Origin: Flavobacterium saccharophilum
GTDB taxonomy: Bacteria; Bacteroidota; Bacteroidia; Flavobacteriales; Flavobacteriaceae
Reading direction: 5' to 3'
Assembly (NCBI RefSeq): GCF_900142735.1
Contig: NZ_FRBY01000002.1
Span: 620,001 to 684,000 of the forward strand
DNA length: 64,000 nt
The notes beneath the pieces were generated by a model. That model was not told the DNA's origin and did no database searches. It was given only the letters and a program-made list of their open reading frames with translations. Positions 1-7,985 of the stretch are shown here, piece by piece. The position numbers were made by a program, and so were the translations under genes. The first letter of the stretch is position 1. Every line of letters begins with the position of its first letter.

Positions 1-2
1 AT

Positions 3-275
3 ATATATGAGATACAAAAATGGAATTATTGGGATAGTAATATGTATGAGCACGGTTTTGGTTACCGCTTAGGAGTTACTGTTGGTTATAACATTAAATT
101 GAACGATAAATTCTTATTAGATATTTTTGCAGGAGGCGGCTGGCATCAAGGCTTCTACCATGGCTATTATAACGATGGTACACCAGGTAGATATGACAAA
201 GCAGAAAATTGGAATAAAAGCGGAGAATGGCTTCCATACCGTGGTGGTGTTATGATTTCCTATAAATTAAATTAA
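3..275 (+). CDS. Outer-membrane beta-barrel-like protein, C-terminal fragment
   Basis: The reading frame is open to the left edge of the window, so only the C-terminal end of a longer protein is visible. The first ATG in the frame (42) is internal and should not be taken as the start. The fragment is rich in Gly, Tyr and aromatic residues with alternating polar and hydrophobic stretches (for example [20 protein letters not shown]) and ends in a short strand, MISYKLN. This resembles the last strands of a small outer-membrane barrel of the DUF3575 or OmpA-barrel kind. The exact family cannot be settled without the missing part. Its stop overlaps the convergent VF530-like gene by four bases. Confidence 0.55.
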   Translation: MYEIQKWNYWDSNMYEHGFGYRLGVTVGYNIKLNDKFLLDIFAGGGWHQGFYHGYYNDGTPGRYDKAENWNKSGEWLPYRGGVMISYKLN

Positions 276-493
276 AACTTAGAAAGGGATTTAATATATA
301 AATCTTCTACCTTTTTACGAGCCCAATCGGTTTTTCTTAAAAATGTCAAACTGGATTTTATACTTGGATTTGAAGTAAAACATTTTATTGGAATTAATTC
401 TGACAAGGTATCAAAACCATAATAAGCCACAAGCTTTTCTAATATGGATTGAAGCGTAATTCCGTGTAAAGGATCTTTCGATTGATTTTGCAT
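272..493 (-). CDS. VF530 family (DUF2132) small DNA-binding-type protein
   Basis: A 73-residue protein spanning the whole VF530/DUF2132 fold. The diagnostic order of motifs is present: DPLHGITL near the N-terminus, a central [19 protein letters not shown], then [18 protein letters not shown]. Family members are small helical proteins annotated as DNA-binding from structural work on Vibrio VF530; the cellular role is not known. The gene is convergent with the upstream barrel gene, sharing four bases at the stop codons, and a bidirectional hairpin (518-547) separates it from the next minus-strand gene. Family assignment is firm; function is not. Confidence 0.85.
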   Translation of the reverse strand: MQNQSKDPLHGITLQSILEKLVAYYGFDTLSELIPIKCFTSNPSIKSSLTFLRKTDWARKKVEDLYIKSLSKF

Positions 494-517
494 TTTATCT
501 TTTTAAAAATAATAGTA

Positions 518-547
518 AAAGACCGTACTCCAAAAAGTACGGTCTTT
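518..547 (-). terminator. Rho-independent terminator-like hairpin
   Basis: A 12-bp perfect stem, AAAGACCGTACT (518-529) with AGTACGGTCTTT (536-547), and a 6-nt loop. It lies 53 bases after the stop of the minus-strand barrel gene at 601-1239. T-rich sequence follows on both strands, so it may work in both directions. Confidence 0.75.
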
Positions 548-600
548 CTTTTTTACAAAATTAACGAATTGAAATTAAATTTAAATCAAATCGACTACTA

Positions 601-1239
601 TTAGAATATAAATTTAAATCCGAAAGAAAGTGGTGATAATAAATTTGGATTACTTCCACCTAAAGCACCATTATAGGAAGATTCAACATTTGCCACATGT
701 GCCAATCCAAAATTGGTTACAGTTGTTTTTTCTCCAACTTTTGGGTCTAAAGTTGTTGATGTGAAATTAGCCAAGTCATAAGAGAATTCTACAGAAAAAT
801 GTTTTGTTACAAAATAATCAAATCCACCTGACAAGGCTAAACCAACCTGACTTACTTTTAAATCTCTTTCTTTTTCTTTACCTGTAATAATTGGAGCTGC
901 TAATTGTCCAAAGAAATATAGAGAACCAGCAACATTCCAATATTTTCTTGCTAACGGCTCAATTACGATCAAATCTGTTTTTGCTGAAGTTCCTAAATTT
1001 GAATCTGCCTTTATGTTAACATACCCAAGGCCTGCACCAACTGCAACTGATGGAGTAACAAATGTTCCAACAATTGGTAAAACTGATAAACTTGTGTTTT
1101 TTGCATCTCCAGTTTTAGTTTGCTGATAACCAAATTGAGAAGTAGCAAACCAAGCCCCTTTTAAACCTTGATTTCCATCCTGTGCTTTTGCGGTTAAACC
1201 GATTAACACAATACCAACTAATGATAAAATTTTTTTCAT
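601..1239 (-). CDS. Outer membrane beta-barrel protein (porin-like, small)
   Basis: A 212-residue exported protein. Residues 1-19 are a clear signal peptide (MKKILSLVGIVLIGLTAKAQ). The rest alternates short beta-strand-like segments with Gly-rich turns and ends in a C-terminal strand finishing in Phe (SFGFKFIF), the usual outer-membrane barrel signature. It fits the outer-membrane protein beta-barrel (PF13505-like) class, of typical length for eight strands. No substrate can be inferred. It is divergent from smpB with a 139-bp gap and is followed by a strong hairpin at 518-547. Confidence 0.7.
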   Translation of the reverse strand: MKKILSLVGIVLIGLTAKAQDGNQGLKGAWFATSQFGYQQTKTGDAKNTSLSVLPIVGTFVTPSVAVGAGLGYVNIKADSNLGTSAKTDLIVIEPLARKYWNVAGSLYFFGQLAAPIITGKEKERDLKVSQVGLALSGGFDYFVTKHFSVEFSYDLANFTSTTLDPKVGEKTTVTNFGLAHVANVESSYNGALGGSNPNLLSPLSFGFKFIF

Positions 1240-1365
1240 GTTTGAGTTTGTTTTAAATTATTAAACAAACTTATATGTAAGTTTTTTCTTTAAACATGAT
1301 CAAAGTCATTGATTAAAAAAATCTTTAATTATCTTAGATTGTATTAAAGTTTTTCAATTTTGTTT

Positions 1366-1373
1366 TACATTTG
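1366..1373 (+). promoter_or_regulatory. Candidate -7 promoter box for smpB
   Basis: TACATTTG matches the Bacteroidota -7 consensus TAnnTTTG exactly. It ends only five bases before the smpB ATG, which would imply a leaderless or nearly leaderless transcript. A possible -33 TTG sits at 1339-1341, but the 24-base spacing is longer than usual. Confidence 0.4.
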
Positions 1374-1378
1374 CAACT

Positions 1379-1834
1379 ATGTTAAAGACAGTCAATATAC
1401 TTAATAAGAGAGCTCGTTTCGATTACGAGATAATCGATACCTATACCGCCGGAGTTGTTTTAACCGGAACAGAGATTAAATCTATACGCTTAGGAAAAGC
1501 CAATATTACCGAAAGCTTTTGTGAATTTAACAATCTCGAGCTTTTTGCTATCAATACTTATATTGAGGAATATTCTTTTGGAAATCAATTCAATCATAAA
1601 TCAAGAAGTGAGAGAAAATTGCTTTTAAATAAGAAAGAACTAAAAAGCCTTCATAAAAGTGTACAAGCAAAAGGACTTACTATTGTACCGTTAAAATTAT
1701 TTACAAATGAAAAAGGTCTGGCAAAATTGCAGATCGGTCTTTGTAAAGGAAAGAAAAACTACGATAAACGCGAGTCTCTAAAAGAGCAAGACACAAAACG
1801 CGACTTAGATCGAATTAAAAAAGCTTACAATTAA
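1379..1834 (+). CDS. smpB: SsrA-binding protein SmpB
   Basis: A 151-residue SmpB, the tmRNA partner that brings tmRNA into the A site of ribosomes stalled on broken mRNAs. The full OB-fold is present: [37 protein letters not shown] at the start, the [15 protein letters not shown] segment, and the basic tail [11 protein letters not shown] that fills the empty mRNA channel. Length is normal. Ribosome rescue is also represented in this window by prfH, about 12 kb away. The ATG at 1379 is chosen because conservation begins immediately after it and a -7 box lies just upstream. Confidence 0.96.
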   Translation: MLKTVNILNKRARFDYEIIDTYTAGVVLTGTEIKSIRLGKANITESFCEFNNLELFAINTYIEEYSFGNQFNHKSRSERKLLLNKKELKSLHKSVQAKGLTIVPLKLFTNEKGLAKLQIGLCKGKKNYDKRESLKEQDTKRDLDRIKKAYN

Positions 1835-1912
1835 AGTACTTTAATTTCACACTAAAGAAGTGTTTATTAAGATTTTATCATTATTTTTATAGAAACAATT
1901 TAACTGTAAAAT

Positions 1913-2551
1913 ATGAAAAAGTACTTAGTTTTGTTAATCGCCGTACTGGCACTTTCAGGTTGTGGCAGTAATACTTCAATTGTAAATAGCTGGAGAGATC
2001 CTGATGTAACAGTTGCACAGGAACAATTTAAAAAAGTCTTGGTTGTTGCTTTAGTCAAAGATGAAGCTTCAAGAAGAATTACAGAAAACAGGATTGCAGC
2101 CAGTAATCAGATTTTTAGAACTTCTTACCAATTTTTAAACGAAACTACTAAACACTTTACCCAGGAACAAAAATTAAAAATTCTACAAGATGAAAATTTT
2201 GACGGCGTTGTTACTATGCGTTTAGTAAGTACCGAAAAAGAAACAAATTACGTTCCCGGAACTTATACAGGTATGTATTACGGAGGATTCGACGGAATGT
2301 ACACCGGAATGTATGGTTATGGATTTGGAAACTGGTACGGAATGTATTCTCCAAGTTTCTACGATCCCGGATATTATCAGGAAACTACATCTTATATGGT
2401 AGAAACCAATATTTTTTCATTAAAACAAAACAAATTAATCTGGACAGGAACTACAAAATCTGAATATGTTACTGATTTAGGACAAACTGTTGATGCCATA
2501 ATGCAAGCTGTTGTTGGCGAAATGAAAAAAGACGGATCACTACCAAAATAA
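1913..2551 (+). CDS. Predicted outer-membrane lipoprotein, function unknown
   Basis: A 212-residue protein with a lipoprotein signal: residues 1-16 are hydrophobic and the lipobox LSGC puts the lipidated Cys at residue 17. The mature part begins SNTSIVNSWRDPD, then a VLVVALVKDEASRR segment. The middle (about 115-165) is a low-complexity run of Gly, Tyr and Met with repeated GMY motifs. The C-terminal part (VETNIFSLKQNKLIWTGTT) resembles the end of DUF4136-like lipoproteins, which is only a weak match. It stands alone between smpB and the Fic gene and is followed by a terminator at 2561-2586. Confidence 0.7.
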   Translation: MKKYLVLLIAVLALSGCGSNTSIVNSWRDPDVTVAQEQFKKVLVVALVKDEASRRITENRIAASNQIFRTSYQFLNETTKHFTQEQKLKILQDENFDGVVTMRLVSTEKETNYVPGTYTGMYYGGFDGMYTGMYGYGFGNWYGMYSPSFYDPGYYQETTSYMVETNIFSLKQNKLIWTGTTKSEYVTDLGQTVDAIMQAVVGEMKKDGSLPK

Positions 2552-2560
2552 ATAATGAAA

Positions 2561-2586
2561 AGCAATATATAAATATTGCTTTTTTT
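2561..2586 (+). terminator. Rho-independent terminator
   Basis: Stem AGCAATAT (2561-2568) with ATATTGCT (2573-2580), a 4-nt loop and a run of six T directly after, ten bases past the stop codon of the lipoprotein gene. Confidence 0.75.
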
Positions 2587-2641
2587 ACACTCTTAAAAAT
2601 GACTACTTTTGTCAAGACAATTTAAATCATTTTCCTAAAAA

Positions 2642-3649
2642 ATGAAAATATTACTTAAAAATGCAAGAGAGCAAAAAGGATTAAAAACTCGTGAAGTAGC
2701 ACAACTTCTTGGGATTGATCAGGCATTAATAAGTAAATTTGAGTCAGGTACAAGAAAACCTACAAGAGAGCAAATTTCTAGACTTTCCCAACTCCTAGAA
2801 ATTGACTTTGAAACTTTAATGATTGCATGGTTAAAAGAAAAAATCTTATATGAAATTGGTGATGAAGAATTTGCATTAAAAGCATTGCTTCTAGTTGAGC
2901 AAGAAATTCAAAATTCTAAAAAGGTTATCAGTTCTGGAGTTTTATCCAGTATACAATCGATTTTAGATGAAATTGAAATTTTAAAAAAACAAATACAATC
3001 TTTTCAACATTTCGATTTACATCGAATTTCAAAAATATTGGAATTGGAATTTATTTCAGAAAGTAATCGTGTAAACGGAAACTCATTAACATTTCAAGAA
3101 ACTAAATCGGTTATCAATGAAGGATTGACAATTTCGGGAAAAAGCATGCGCGAGCACTTGGAAGCTATAAATCTTCAGGAAACCGTGGGTTACATTAAAG
3201 ATTTAAATCAGAAAAAAGTTTCCATATCTGAAAAAGAATTACTTACAATTCACAATTTAATTTCAAGAGGAATTAAACCAGAAAATTCTGGAAAATATAA
3301 AAACGATCCTTTGATTATTCGGGAAATGAATTTGTTTTTTAATTGGTACGACAGCAATAAAACCAATTTACATCCAATAATTTTAGCGTCTGAAGCATAT
3401 TTAAAATTAATAAAAATCAGTCCTTTTGAAAATGGAAACATACAAATTGCTAATTTGATAATGAATTGGATACTAGTTGAGAACGCTTTTGTTTATGCGA
3501 CTATAAAAGGAAACAAAAATGAAATAGACGAATATCTATCTATTCTGGAGGAATGTCAAAATAAAAATGACTCCTCTATTTTTGTGAATTTTATTCTTCG
3601 AATCGAAAAAGAAAATTTACTTCGCGCAATTGAATTGGTTTCAAAATAA
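2642..3649 (+). CDS. XRE helix-turn-helix protein with a degenerate Fic-like domain
   Basis: A 335-residue two-part protein. Residues 1-60 are a canonical XRE/Cro helix-turn-helix (TREVAQLLGIDQALISKFESG). The remainder resembles a class II Fic protein, with the region of the inhibitory helix at about 138-150 and the Fic core at about 190-300. Active Fic AMP-transferases carry HxFx(D/E)GNGRxxR; here residues 260-271 read SPFENGNIQIAN, so the catalytic His, the GNGR Arg and the second Arg are absent. The inhibitory motif (S/T)xxxE(G/N) reads SNRVNG at 141-146, so its Glu is Asn. AMPylation is therefore unlikely; a regulatory or binding role is inferred. TACTTTTG (2604-2611) is a possible -7 box. 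The frame is intact. Confidence 0.75.
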   Translation: MKILLKNAREQKGLKTREVAQLLGIDQALISKFESGTRKPTREQISRLSQLLEIDFETLMIAWLKEKILYEIGDEEFALKALLLVEQEIQNSKKVISSGVLSSIQSILDEIEILKKQIQSFQHFDLHRISKILELEFISESNRVNGNSLTFQETKSVINEGLTISGKSMREHLEAINLQETVGYIKDLNQKKVSISEKELLTIHNLISRGIKPENSGKYKNDPLIIREMNLFFNWYDSNKTNLHPIILASEAYLKLIKISPFENGNIQIANLIMNWILVENAFVYATIKGNKNEIDEYLSILEECQNKNDSSIFVNFILRIEKENLLRAIELVSK

Positions 3650-3650
3650 T

Positions 3651-3674
3651 AAAAGCCCAACTAATTGGGCTTTT
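3651..3674. terminator. Bidirectional terminator between convergent genes
   Basis: A 10-bp perfect stem, AAAAGCCCAA (3651-3660) with TTGGGCTTTT (3665-3674), and a CTAA loop. It sits exactly between the convergent Fic-like gene and pcm, with A and T runs serving both strands. Confidence 0.85.
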
Positions 3675-3677
3675 ATT

Positions 3678-4319
3678 CTAATTTTTATCTTCTAATAAAG
3701 GAACAAATCGAAACTCTCCAAACTCATGTTTCTCAAATTGTGTTTCATTTTTACGAATTAATAAAGTCATAATCTGCACATCTTCACCTAACGGAATAAC
3801 CAGCCTTCCTCCTATTTTTAATTGTGCCATTAAGGGTTGAGGAATAAACGGAGCCCCAGCCGTAACGATAATACTATCAAATGGAGCATGATTTGGCAAA
3901 CCTTTATAACCGTCTCCAAAAGAAAGATGTTTTGGGCGAATGTTTAATTTCGGAAACAAATTAGAAGTTGTCTTAAACAACTCGTTCTGTCTTTCAATAC
4001 TGTACACTTTTGCACCAAGCATAAACAAAACAGCGGTTTGATAACCTGAACCTGTTCCAATTTCTAAAATTTTGTGGTCTTTTTTAACCTCTAACAACTG
4101 CGATTGAAAAGCAACAGTGTAAGGCTGTGAAATAGTTTGCCCCGCTCCTATAGGAAATGCCTTATCCTGATACGCGTAATCTTCAAAACTTGAATTTAGA
4201 AAAAGATGTCTTGGGATTTTTTTTATCGCATCCAAAACTGCTTTATCAGTAATTCCCTTTTGTTCTAAAGTGCTTACTAATTGATTACGAAGTCCTTGAT
4301 GTTTGGCAGTGTCTTTCAA
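3678..4319 (-). CDS. pcm: Protein-L-isoaspartate O-methyltransferase
   Basis: A 213-residue SAM-dependent enzyme that methylates isoaspartyl residues in aged proteins and so starts their repair. Family signatures are clear: IPRHLF near residue 36, the substrate-binding IGAGQTISQPYTVA near 57, the SAM-binding LEIGTGSGYQTAVL, and the GAPFIPQPLMAQLKIGGRLVIPLG segment. Length is typical. The product should be cytoplasmic. The gene is a single unit, convergent with the Fic-like gene across a shared terminator, and divergent from the Gfo/Idh gene. Confidence 0.93.
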   Translation of the reverse strand: MKDTAKHQGLRNQLVSTLEQKGITDKAVLDAIKKIPRHLFLNSSFEDYAYQDKAFPIGAGQTISQPYTVAFQSQLLEVKKDHKILEIGTGSGYQTAVLFMLGAKVYSIERQNELFKTTSNLFPKLNIRPKHLSFGDGYKGLPNHAPFDSIIVTAGAPFIPQPLMAQLKIGGRLVIPLGEDVQIMTLLIRKNETQFEKHEFGEFRFVPLLEDKN

Positions 4320-4462
4320 AATGGGTAGGTTTTATTTTGGCAAAAATAAGAAAGTAAAAAAGAAATCAAATATTGATTTTTAATTATTAAATCGCTAAAT
4401 CTTTATTGTATTAACTTTTACTTTCAACAAATAAATTATATTTTTGTTTAAAATACATTCTC

Positions 4463-5428
4463 ATGTTAAAAGTAGGAGTTTTAGGTGCTGGTCACTTAGG
4501 TAAGATACATTTACGCTTATTACAACAATCTGACAAATACGAATTAGTTGGATTTTACGACGAAAATCAGGAAAATGCCGAAAGAATTTCAAAAGAATTT
4601 GGCTATAAAAACTTCAACACTATTGCAAAATTAATCCACGCTGTGGATGTAATTGATATTGTAACACCAACACTTTCACATTATAAATGTGCTAAGGTAG
4701 CTATAAAATCAGGAAAACACATCTTTATAGAAAAACCTATTGCCAACACTGTAGAAGAAGCTGAAGAAATTATTGCTTTAGCCAAAGAATACAATGTAAA
4801 AGGTCAAGTTGGTCATGTGGAGCGTTTTAATCCTGCTTTCATTGCAACAAAAAACATGATCGAAAATCCGATGTTTATTGAAACACATCGTTTAGCAGAA
4901 TTCAATCCACGCGGTACAGACGTTCCAGTAGTTTTAGATTTGATGATTCATGATATTGATGCGATTTTAAGTGTTGTAAATTCAAAAGTTAAAAATATCA
5001 ATGCAAGTGGAGTTTCTGTTATTAGTGATACTCCGGATATTGCCAATGCCCGAATTGAATTCGAAAATGGTTGCGTAGCAAATTTAACAGCAAGCAGAAT
5101 TTCGATGAAAAACATGCGTAAAACACGTTTTTTTCAAAGAGATGCCTACATTTCAGTTGATTTTCTCGAGAAAAAATGTGAAGTGGTTCGTATGAAAGAT
5201 GCACCGGAAGTTCCTGGAGATTTTGACATGATTCTTCAAAATGCTGAAGGAATAAAGAAACAAATCTACTTTACTAATCCTGATGTTGAGCAAAACAATG
5301 CTATTCTGGACGAATTAGAGTCTTTCGCAAATGCAATCAATACTGATACTACGCCAGTTGTAACTTTAGAACAAGCTACAGATGCTTTGCGTGTGGCCTA
5401 TCAAATTATTGATTGTTTCGATAAATAA
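4463..5428 (+). CDS. Gfo/Idh/MocA family NAD(P)-dependent oxidoreductase
   Basis: A 321-residue oxidoreductase. The N-terminal Rossmann fold has the dinucleotide motif GVLGAGHLGKIH (residues 5-16), followed by the family's catalytic EKP motif in HIFIEKPIANT. The C-terminal half (from about residue 120) is the mixed alpha/beta domain with a GHVERFNPAF segment and the HDID motif. Members oxidise or reduce sugars, inositols, amino sugars or bilins, and the substrate cannot be told here. TATTTTTG (4439-4446) is a possible -7 box 17 bases before the ATG. The next gene is separated by a palindromic repeat. Confidence 0.88.
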   Translation: MLKVGVLGAGHLGKIHLRLLQQSDKYELVGFYDENQENAERISKEFGYKNFNTIAKLIHAVDVIDIVTPTLSHYKCAKVAIKSGKHIFIEKPIANTVEEAEEIIALAKEYNVKGQVGHVERFNPAFIATKNMIENPMFIETHRLAEFNPRGTDVPVVLDLMIHDIDAILSVVNSKVKNINASGVSVISDTPDIANARIEFENGCVANLTASRISMKNMRKTRFFQRDAYISVDFLEKKCEVVRMKDAPEVPGDFDMILQNAEGIKKQIYFTNPDVEQNNAILDELESFANAINTDTTPVVTLEQATDALRVAYQIIDCFDK

Positions 5429-5448
5429 AATATAATTTCAAAAATAAA

Positions 5449-5491
5449 TTAGCCACGAATTCCCGAATTTAATTGGTGAATTCGTGGCTAA
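5449..5491. repeat. 14-bp perfect inverted repeat (REP-like hairpin)
   Basis: TTAGCCACGAATTC (5449-5462) pairs perfectly with GAATTCGTGGCTAA (5478-5491) across a 15-nt loop. There is no T-tract after either arm, so it does not look like an ordinary terminator. The arm sequence resembles a short sequence I recall from flavobacterial intergenic regions; a genome search is needed to confirm that it is dispersed. Confidence 0.6.
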
Positions 5492-5518
5492 AATCATAAA
5501 TATAATACCTCAATTTAA

Positions 5519-6406
5519 ATGAAAACTATAGCTGTAATTGGTGCTGGAACAATGGGTAACGGAATTGCTCATACTTTTGCACAAAGTGGTTTTACCGTAA
5601 AACTTATTGATGTTTCTGAAAAATCTCTAGATAAAGGAATGGCAACTATCGCCGCCAACTTAGACAGAATGTTGTCTAAAGGAACAATCACTCAGGAAGA
5701 TGTTGCCAAAACAATCACTAATATTATCACTTATACAGATATTAAAGATGGTGTTGTCGGCGTTGATTTAGTTGTTGAAGCAGCAACCGAAAATGTTGAA
5801 TTAAAATTGAATATCTTCAAGCAATTAAACGAAGCTTGTTCTCATAATACCATTTTAGCGACGAATACTTCTTCTATATCCATTACACAAATCGGAGCAG
5901 TTGTAGCACATCCTGAACGCGTTATCGGAATGCATTTCATGAATCCAGTGCCGATTATGAAATTAGTAGAAATCATTCGCGGATACAATACAAGTGATGA
6001 AGTCACTAAAATCATTATGGATTTATCTGTAAAACTAGGAAAAACGCCAGTTGAAGTAAATGATTATCCGGGTTTTGTAGCAAACAGAATTTTAATGCCA
6101 ATGCTAAACGAAGCAATCGAAACGTTATACAATAAAGTTGCCGGAGTTTATGAAATTGATACGGTGATGAAATTAGGAATGGGACACCCAATGGGGCCAT
6201 TACAATTAGCTGATTTTATTGGTCTTGATGTTTGTTTGGCAATTTTAAATGTAATGTACGAAGGTTTCAAAAACCCTAAATATGCTCCTTGCCCACTTTT
6301 AGTAAATATGGTAAGAGCCGGAAAATTAGGTGTGAAATCTGGTGAAGGTTTTTACGATTATAGTGAAAGTAAAAAAGCAGAGAAAATCTCTAAGCAGTTT
6401 GTTTAA
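5519..6406 (+). CDS. hbd: 3-hydroxybutyryl-CoA dehydrogenase
   Basis: A 295-residue single-domain-pair 3-hydroxyacyl-CoA dehydrogenase. The NAD-binding motif is VIGAGTMGNGIAHTFAQSG (residues 5-23). The catalytic region carries GMHFMNPVPIMKLVEII with the conserved His, and the C-terminal helical domain has NRILMPMLNEAI and GHPMGPLQLADFIGLD. Length matches stand-alone enzymes rather than the fused FadB/FadJ type. It interconverts acetoacetyl-CoA and 3-hydroxybutyryl-CoA, or acts on similar short acyl chains, in the cytoplasm. A role in phenylacetate degradation (PaaH) is not supported by the neighbours. Confidence 0.88.
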   Translation: MKTIAVIGAGTMGNGIAHTFAQSGFTVKLIDVSEKSLDKGMATIAANLDRMLSKGTITQEDVAKTITNIITYTDIKDGVVGVDLVVEAATENVELKLNIFKQLNEACSHNTILATNTSSISITQIGAVVAHPERVIGMHFMNPVPIMKLVEIIRGYNTSDEVTKIIMDLSVKLGKTPVEVNDYPGFVANRILMPMLNEAIETLYNKVAGVYEIDTVMKLGMGHPMGPLQLADFIGLDVCLAILNVMYEGFKNPKYAPCPLLVNMVRAGKLGVKSGEGFYDYSESKKAEKISKQFV

Positions 6407-6418
6407 GAGATTTCAAAT

Positions 6419-6940
6419 ATGATAACATTTGAGAGTGAATATAAAAATTTCAATCAACGTTTTTTTCGTTTAAGTAATTTGTTTTTTTTTATTGAATTTA
6501 TTCTTCTTTCACCGATAATTATCATTTTTAACCTTTCACTCTTTCTTACAATTATAATTGAGGCGTTACTTTTGATTATTTGTGTTTTTATAATCATCAA
6601 TAGAAGCAAAAACAATATTGATATAATAACTTTCGAAGAAAATAACATTATATTACATGGAGAAACATTTAATACGAAATGGCTAAAATCGATAAATATA
6701 AAAGAGAGTTATATTGAAATACATAGTATCGGTTCTCGACAAGGAATAAGAGGTGCTACTTTTTATTTAAAAATAAAAAACAAAAAAGATAATTACATCC
6801 TAAATTTATTTGAAACATATTCTGACGAAGGTATCATACAGATTTTTAATGAGTTTAAGAAGTCCAAGGAAGAAAAAATAATTATAGACGAAAGACTAGT
6901 ATTATTGAGAATTCAAGAAAAAATAGAAAAATGTCAATAG
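6419..6940 (+). CDS. Small membrane protein, function unknown
   Basis: A 173-residue protein not matched to a known family. Two closely spaced hydrophobic helices (about residues 17-60, very rich in Ile, Leu and Phe) form a membrane hairpin, followed by a soluble domain of about 110 residues with alternating strands (ITFEENNIILHGETF, WLKSINIKESYIEIHS). The arrangement resembles PH-like or YcxB-like membrane proteins, but the match is weak. It starts 12 bases after hbd and overlaps yggS by ten bases, so co-transcription with both is likely. Confidence 0.65.
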   Translation: MITFESEYKNFNQRFFRLSNLFFFIEFILLSPIIIIFNLSLFLTIIIEALLLIICVFIIINRSKNNIDIITFEENNIILHGETFNTKWLKSINIKESYIEIHSIGSRQGIRGATFYLKIKNKKDNYILNLFETYSDEGIIQIFNEFKKSKEEKIIIDERLVLLRIQEKIEKCQ

Positions 6941-7590
6941 CATTAAATTTAAATACAATCAAATCCACATTACCAGAAAATGTAACTCTTGTTGCAGTTT
7001 CTAAAACCAAACCTGTTTCAGACTTAATGCAAGCCTACGAAGCTGGCCAACGCATTTTTGGAGAAAACAAAATCCAGGAAATGACAGATAAATGGGAAGA
7101 AATGCCAAAAGACATTCAATGGCATATGATTGGTCACGTTCAGTCGAACAAGGTCAAATTTATGGCACCATTTGTGAGTTTGATTCATGGAGTTGATAGT
7201 TTGAAATTATTGCAGGAAATCAACAAGCAGGCTTCAAAAAACAATCGAATTATTGACTGTCTGCTTCAAATATATATTGCCGAAGAAGAATCGAAGTTTG
7301 GTTTGGACGAAAACGAACTAAATGAATTATTATCTTCTTCAGAATTCAAAGAGATGAAAAACATTCGTATCTTAGGGTTAATGGGAATGGCAACTTTTAC
7401 AGATGACCAAAACCAAATTAAAAAAGAATTTACACATTTAAAGTCAATTTTTGATTCGATTCAAACAATCGAAAATGAAAATTTACAATTAAATACAATC
7501 TCAATGGGAATGTCCGGAGATTACCAACTTGCTATCGATTGTGGCAGCACAATGGTTAGAATTGGAAGCAGTATTTTTGGAGGACGCTAA
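6931..7590 (+). CDS. yggS: YggS/PLPBP family pyridoxal phosphate homeostasis protein
   Basis: A 219-residue PLP-binding protein. The PLP lysine lies in LVAVSKTKPV (near residue 26), followed by FGENKIQEM, the family hallmark HMIGHVQSNK near 70, and the C-terminal GMSGDYQLAIDCGSTMVRIGSSIFGGR phosphate-binding region. Members buffer the PLP pool and affect amino acid and vitamin B6 balance; no catalytic activity is established. The start overlaps the preceding membrane protein gene. The stop codon is immediately followed by the inverted-repeat cassette that carries the four-helix-bundle gene. Confidence 0.92.
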   Translation: MSIALNLNTIKSTLPENVTLVAVSKTKPVSDLMQAYEAGQRIFGENKIQEMTDKWEEMPKDIQWHMIGHVQSNKVKFMAPFVSLIHGVDSLKLLQEINKQASKNNRIIDCLLQIYIAEEESKFGLDENELNELLSSSEFKEMKNIRILGLMGMATFTDDQNQIKKEFTHLKSIFDSIQTIENENLQLNTISMGMSGDYQLAIDCGSTMVRIGSSIFGGR

Positions 7591-7631
7591 ATTTCAAAAA
7601 TCAATTACAATATCAAAAGTCAATTACAATA
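7591..7631 (+). repeat. Left flank: inverted repeat and TCAATTACAATA direct repeats
   Basis: Contains the left inverted repeat (7591-7616) and two direct copies of TCAATTACAATA at 7601-7612 and 7620-7631. A third, nearly complete copy (TCAATTACAAT) lies after the gene at 7988-7998. Confidence 0.7.
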
Positions 7632-7637
7632 GTATTA

Positions 7638-7985
7638 ATGGAGAAAATTTTCAATTTTGAAGATAGGTTGGTGAGATTTGCAGGAGAATGTATTTTCTTT
7701 ACAAGACAATTAGAAAAGATATTCGAAAATGAATATTATAAAAATCAATTGATTAGGTCTTCCGGAAGTGCATCATTAAATTTTGGAGAAGCACAGGGAA
7801 CAATAACTGATAAAGATTTTATTTTCAAAGTTTCATTAGTTGTAAAAGAGTTAAAAGAATCCAGAAACTCATTGAAAATTTTAGATTACATAAAAGAAGG
7901 CGATAATGATAAGCGCAATAAACTTCTAATTGAAGTTGAACAATTAATTGCGATTTCATCAAAAATGATAATTAATAAAAAATAA
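7638..7985 (+). CDS. Four-helix bundle protein (23S rRNA intervening-sequence protein family)
   Basis: A 115-residue all-helical protein of the TIGR02436/S23 family. Landmarks are the N-terminal NFEDRLVRFAGE, the central QLIRSSGSASLNFGEAQG and the KVSLVVKELKESRNSLKIL helix. Relatives are encoded within 23S rRNA intervening sequences, and the bAvd accessory protein of diversity-generating retroelements shares the fold. They form pentameric barrels and bind nucleic acid in some cases. There is no rRNA or reverse transcriptase here. The gene sits alone between inverted repeats (7591-7616, 8051-8076), an arrangement that suggests a cassette rather than an operon member. Confidence 0.85.
   Translation: MEKIFNFEDRLVRFAGECIFFTRQLEKIFENEYYKNQLIRSSGSASLNFGEAQGTITDKDFIFKVSLVVKELKESRNSLKILDYIKEGDNDKRNKLLIEVEQLIAISSKMIINKK

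Noticed and set aside
5022..5204. Minus-strand ORF inside the Gfo/Idh gene, and similar short antisense ORFs elsewhere
   Set aside because: They are shadows of well-supported genes, without domains or start signals of their own.
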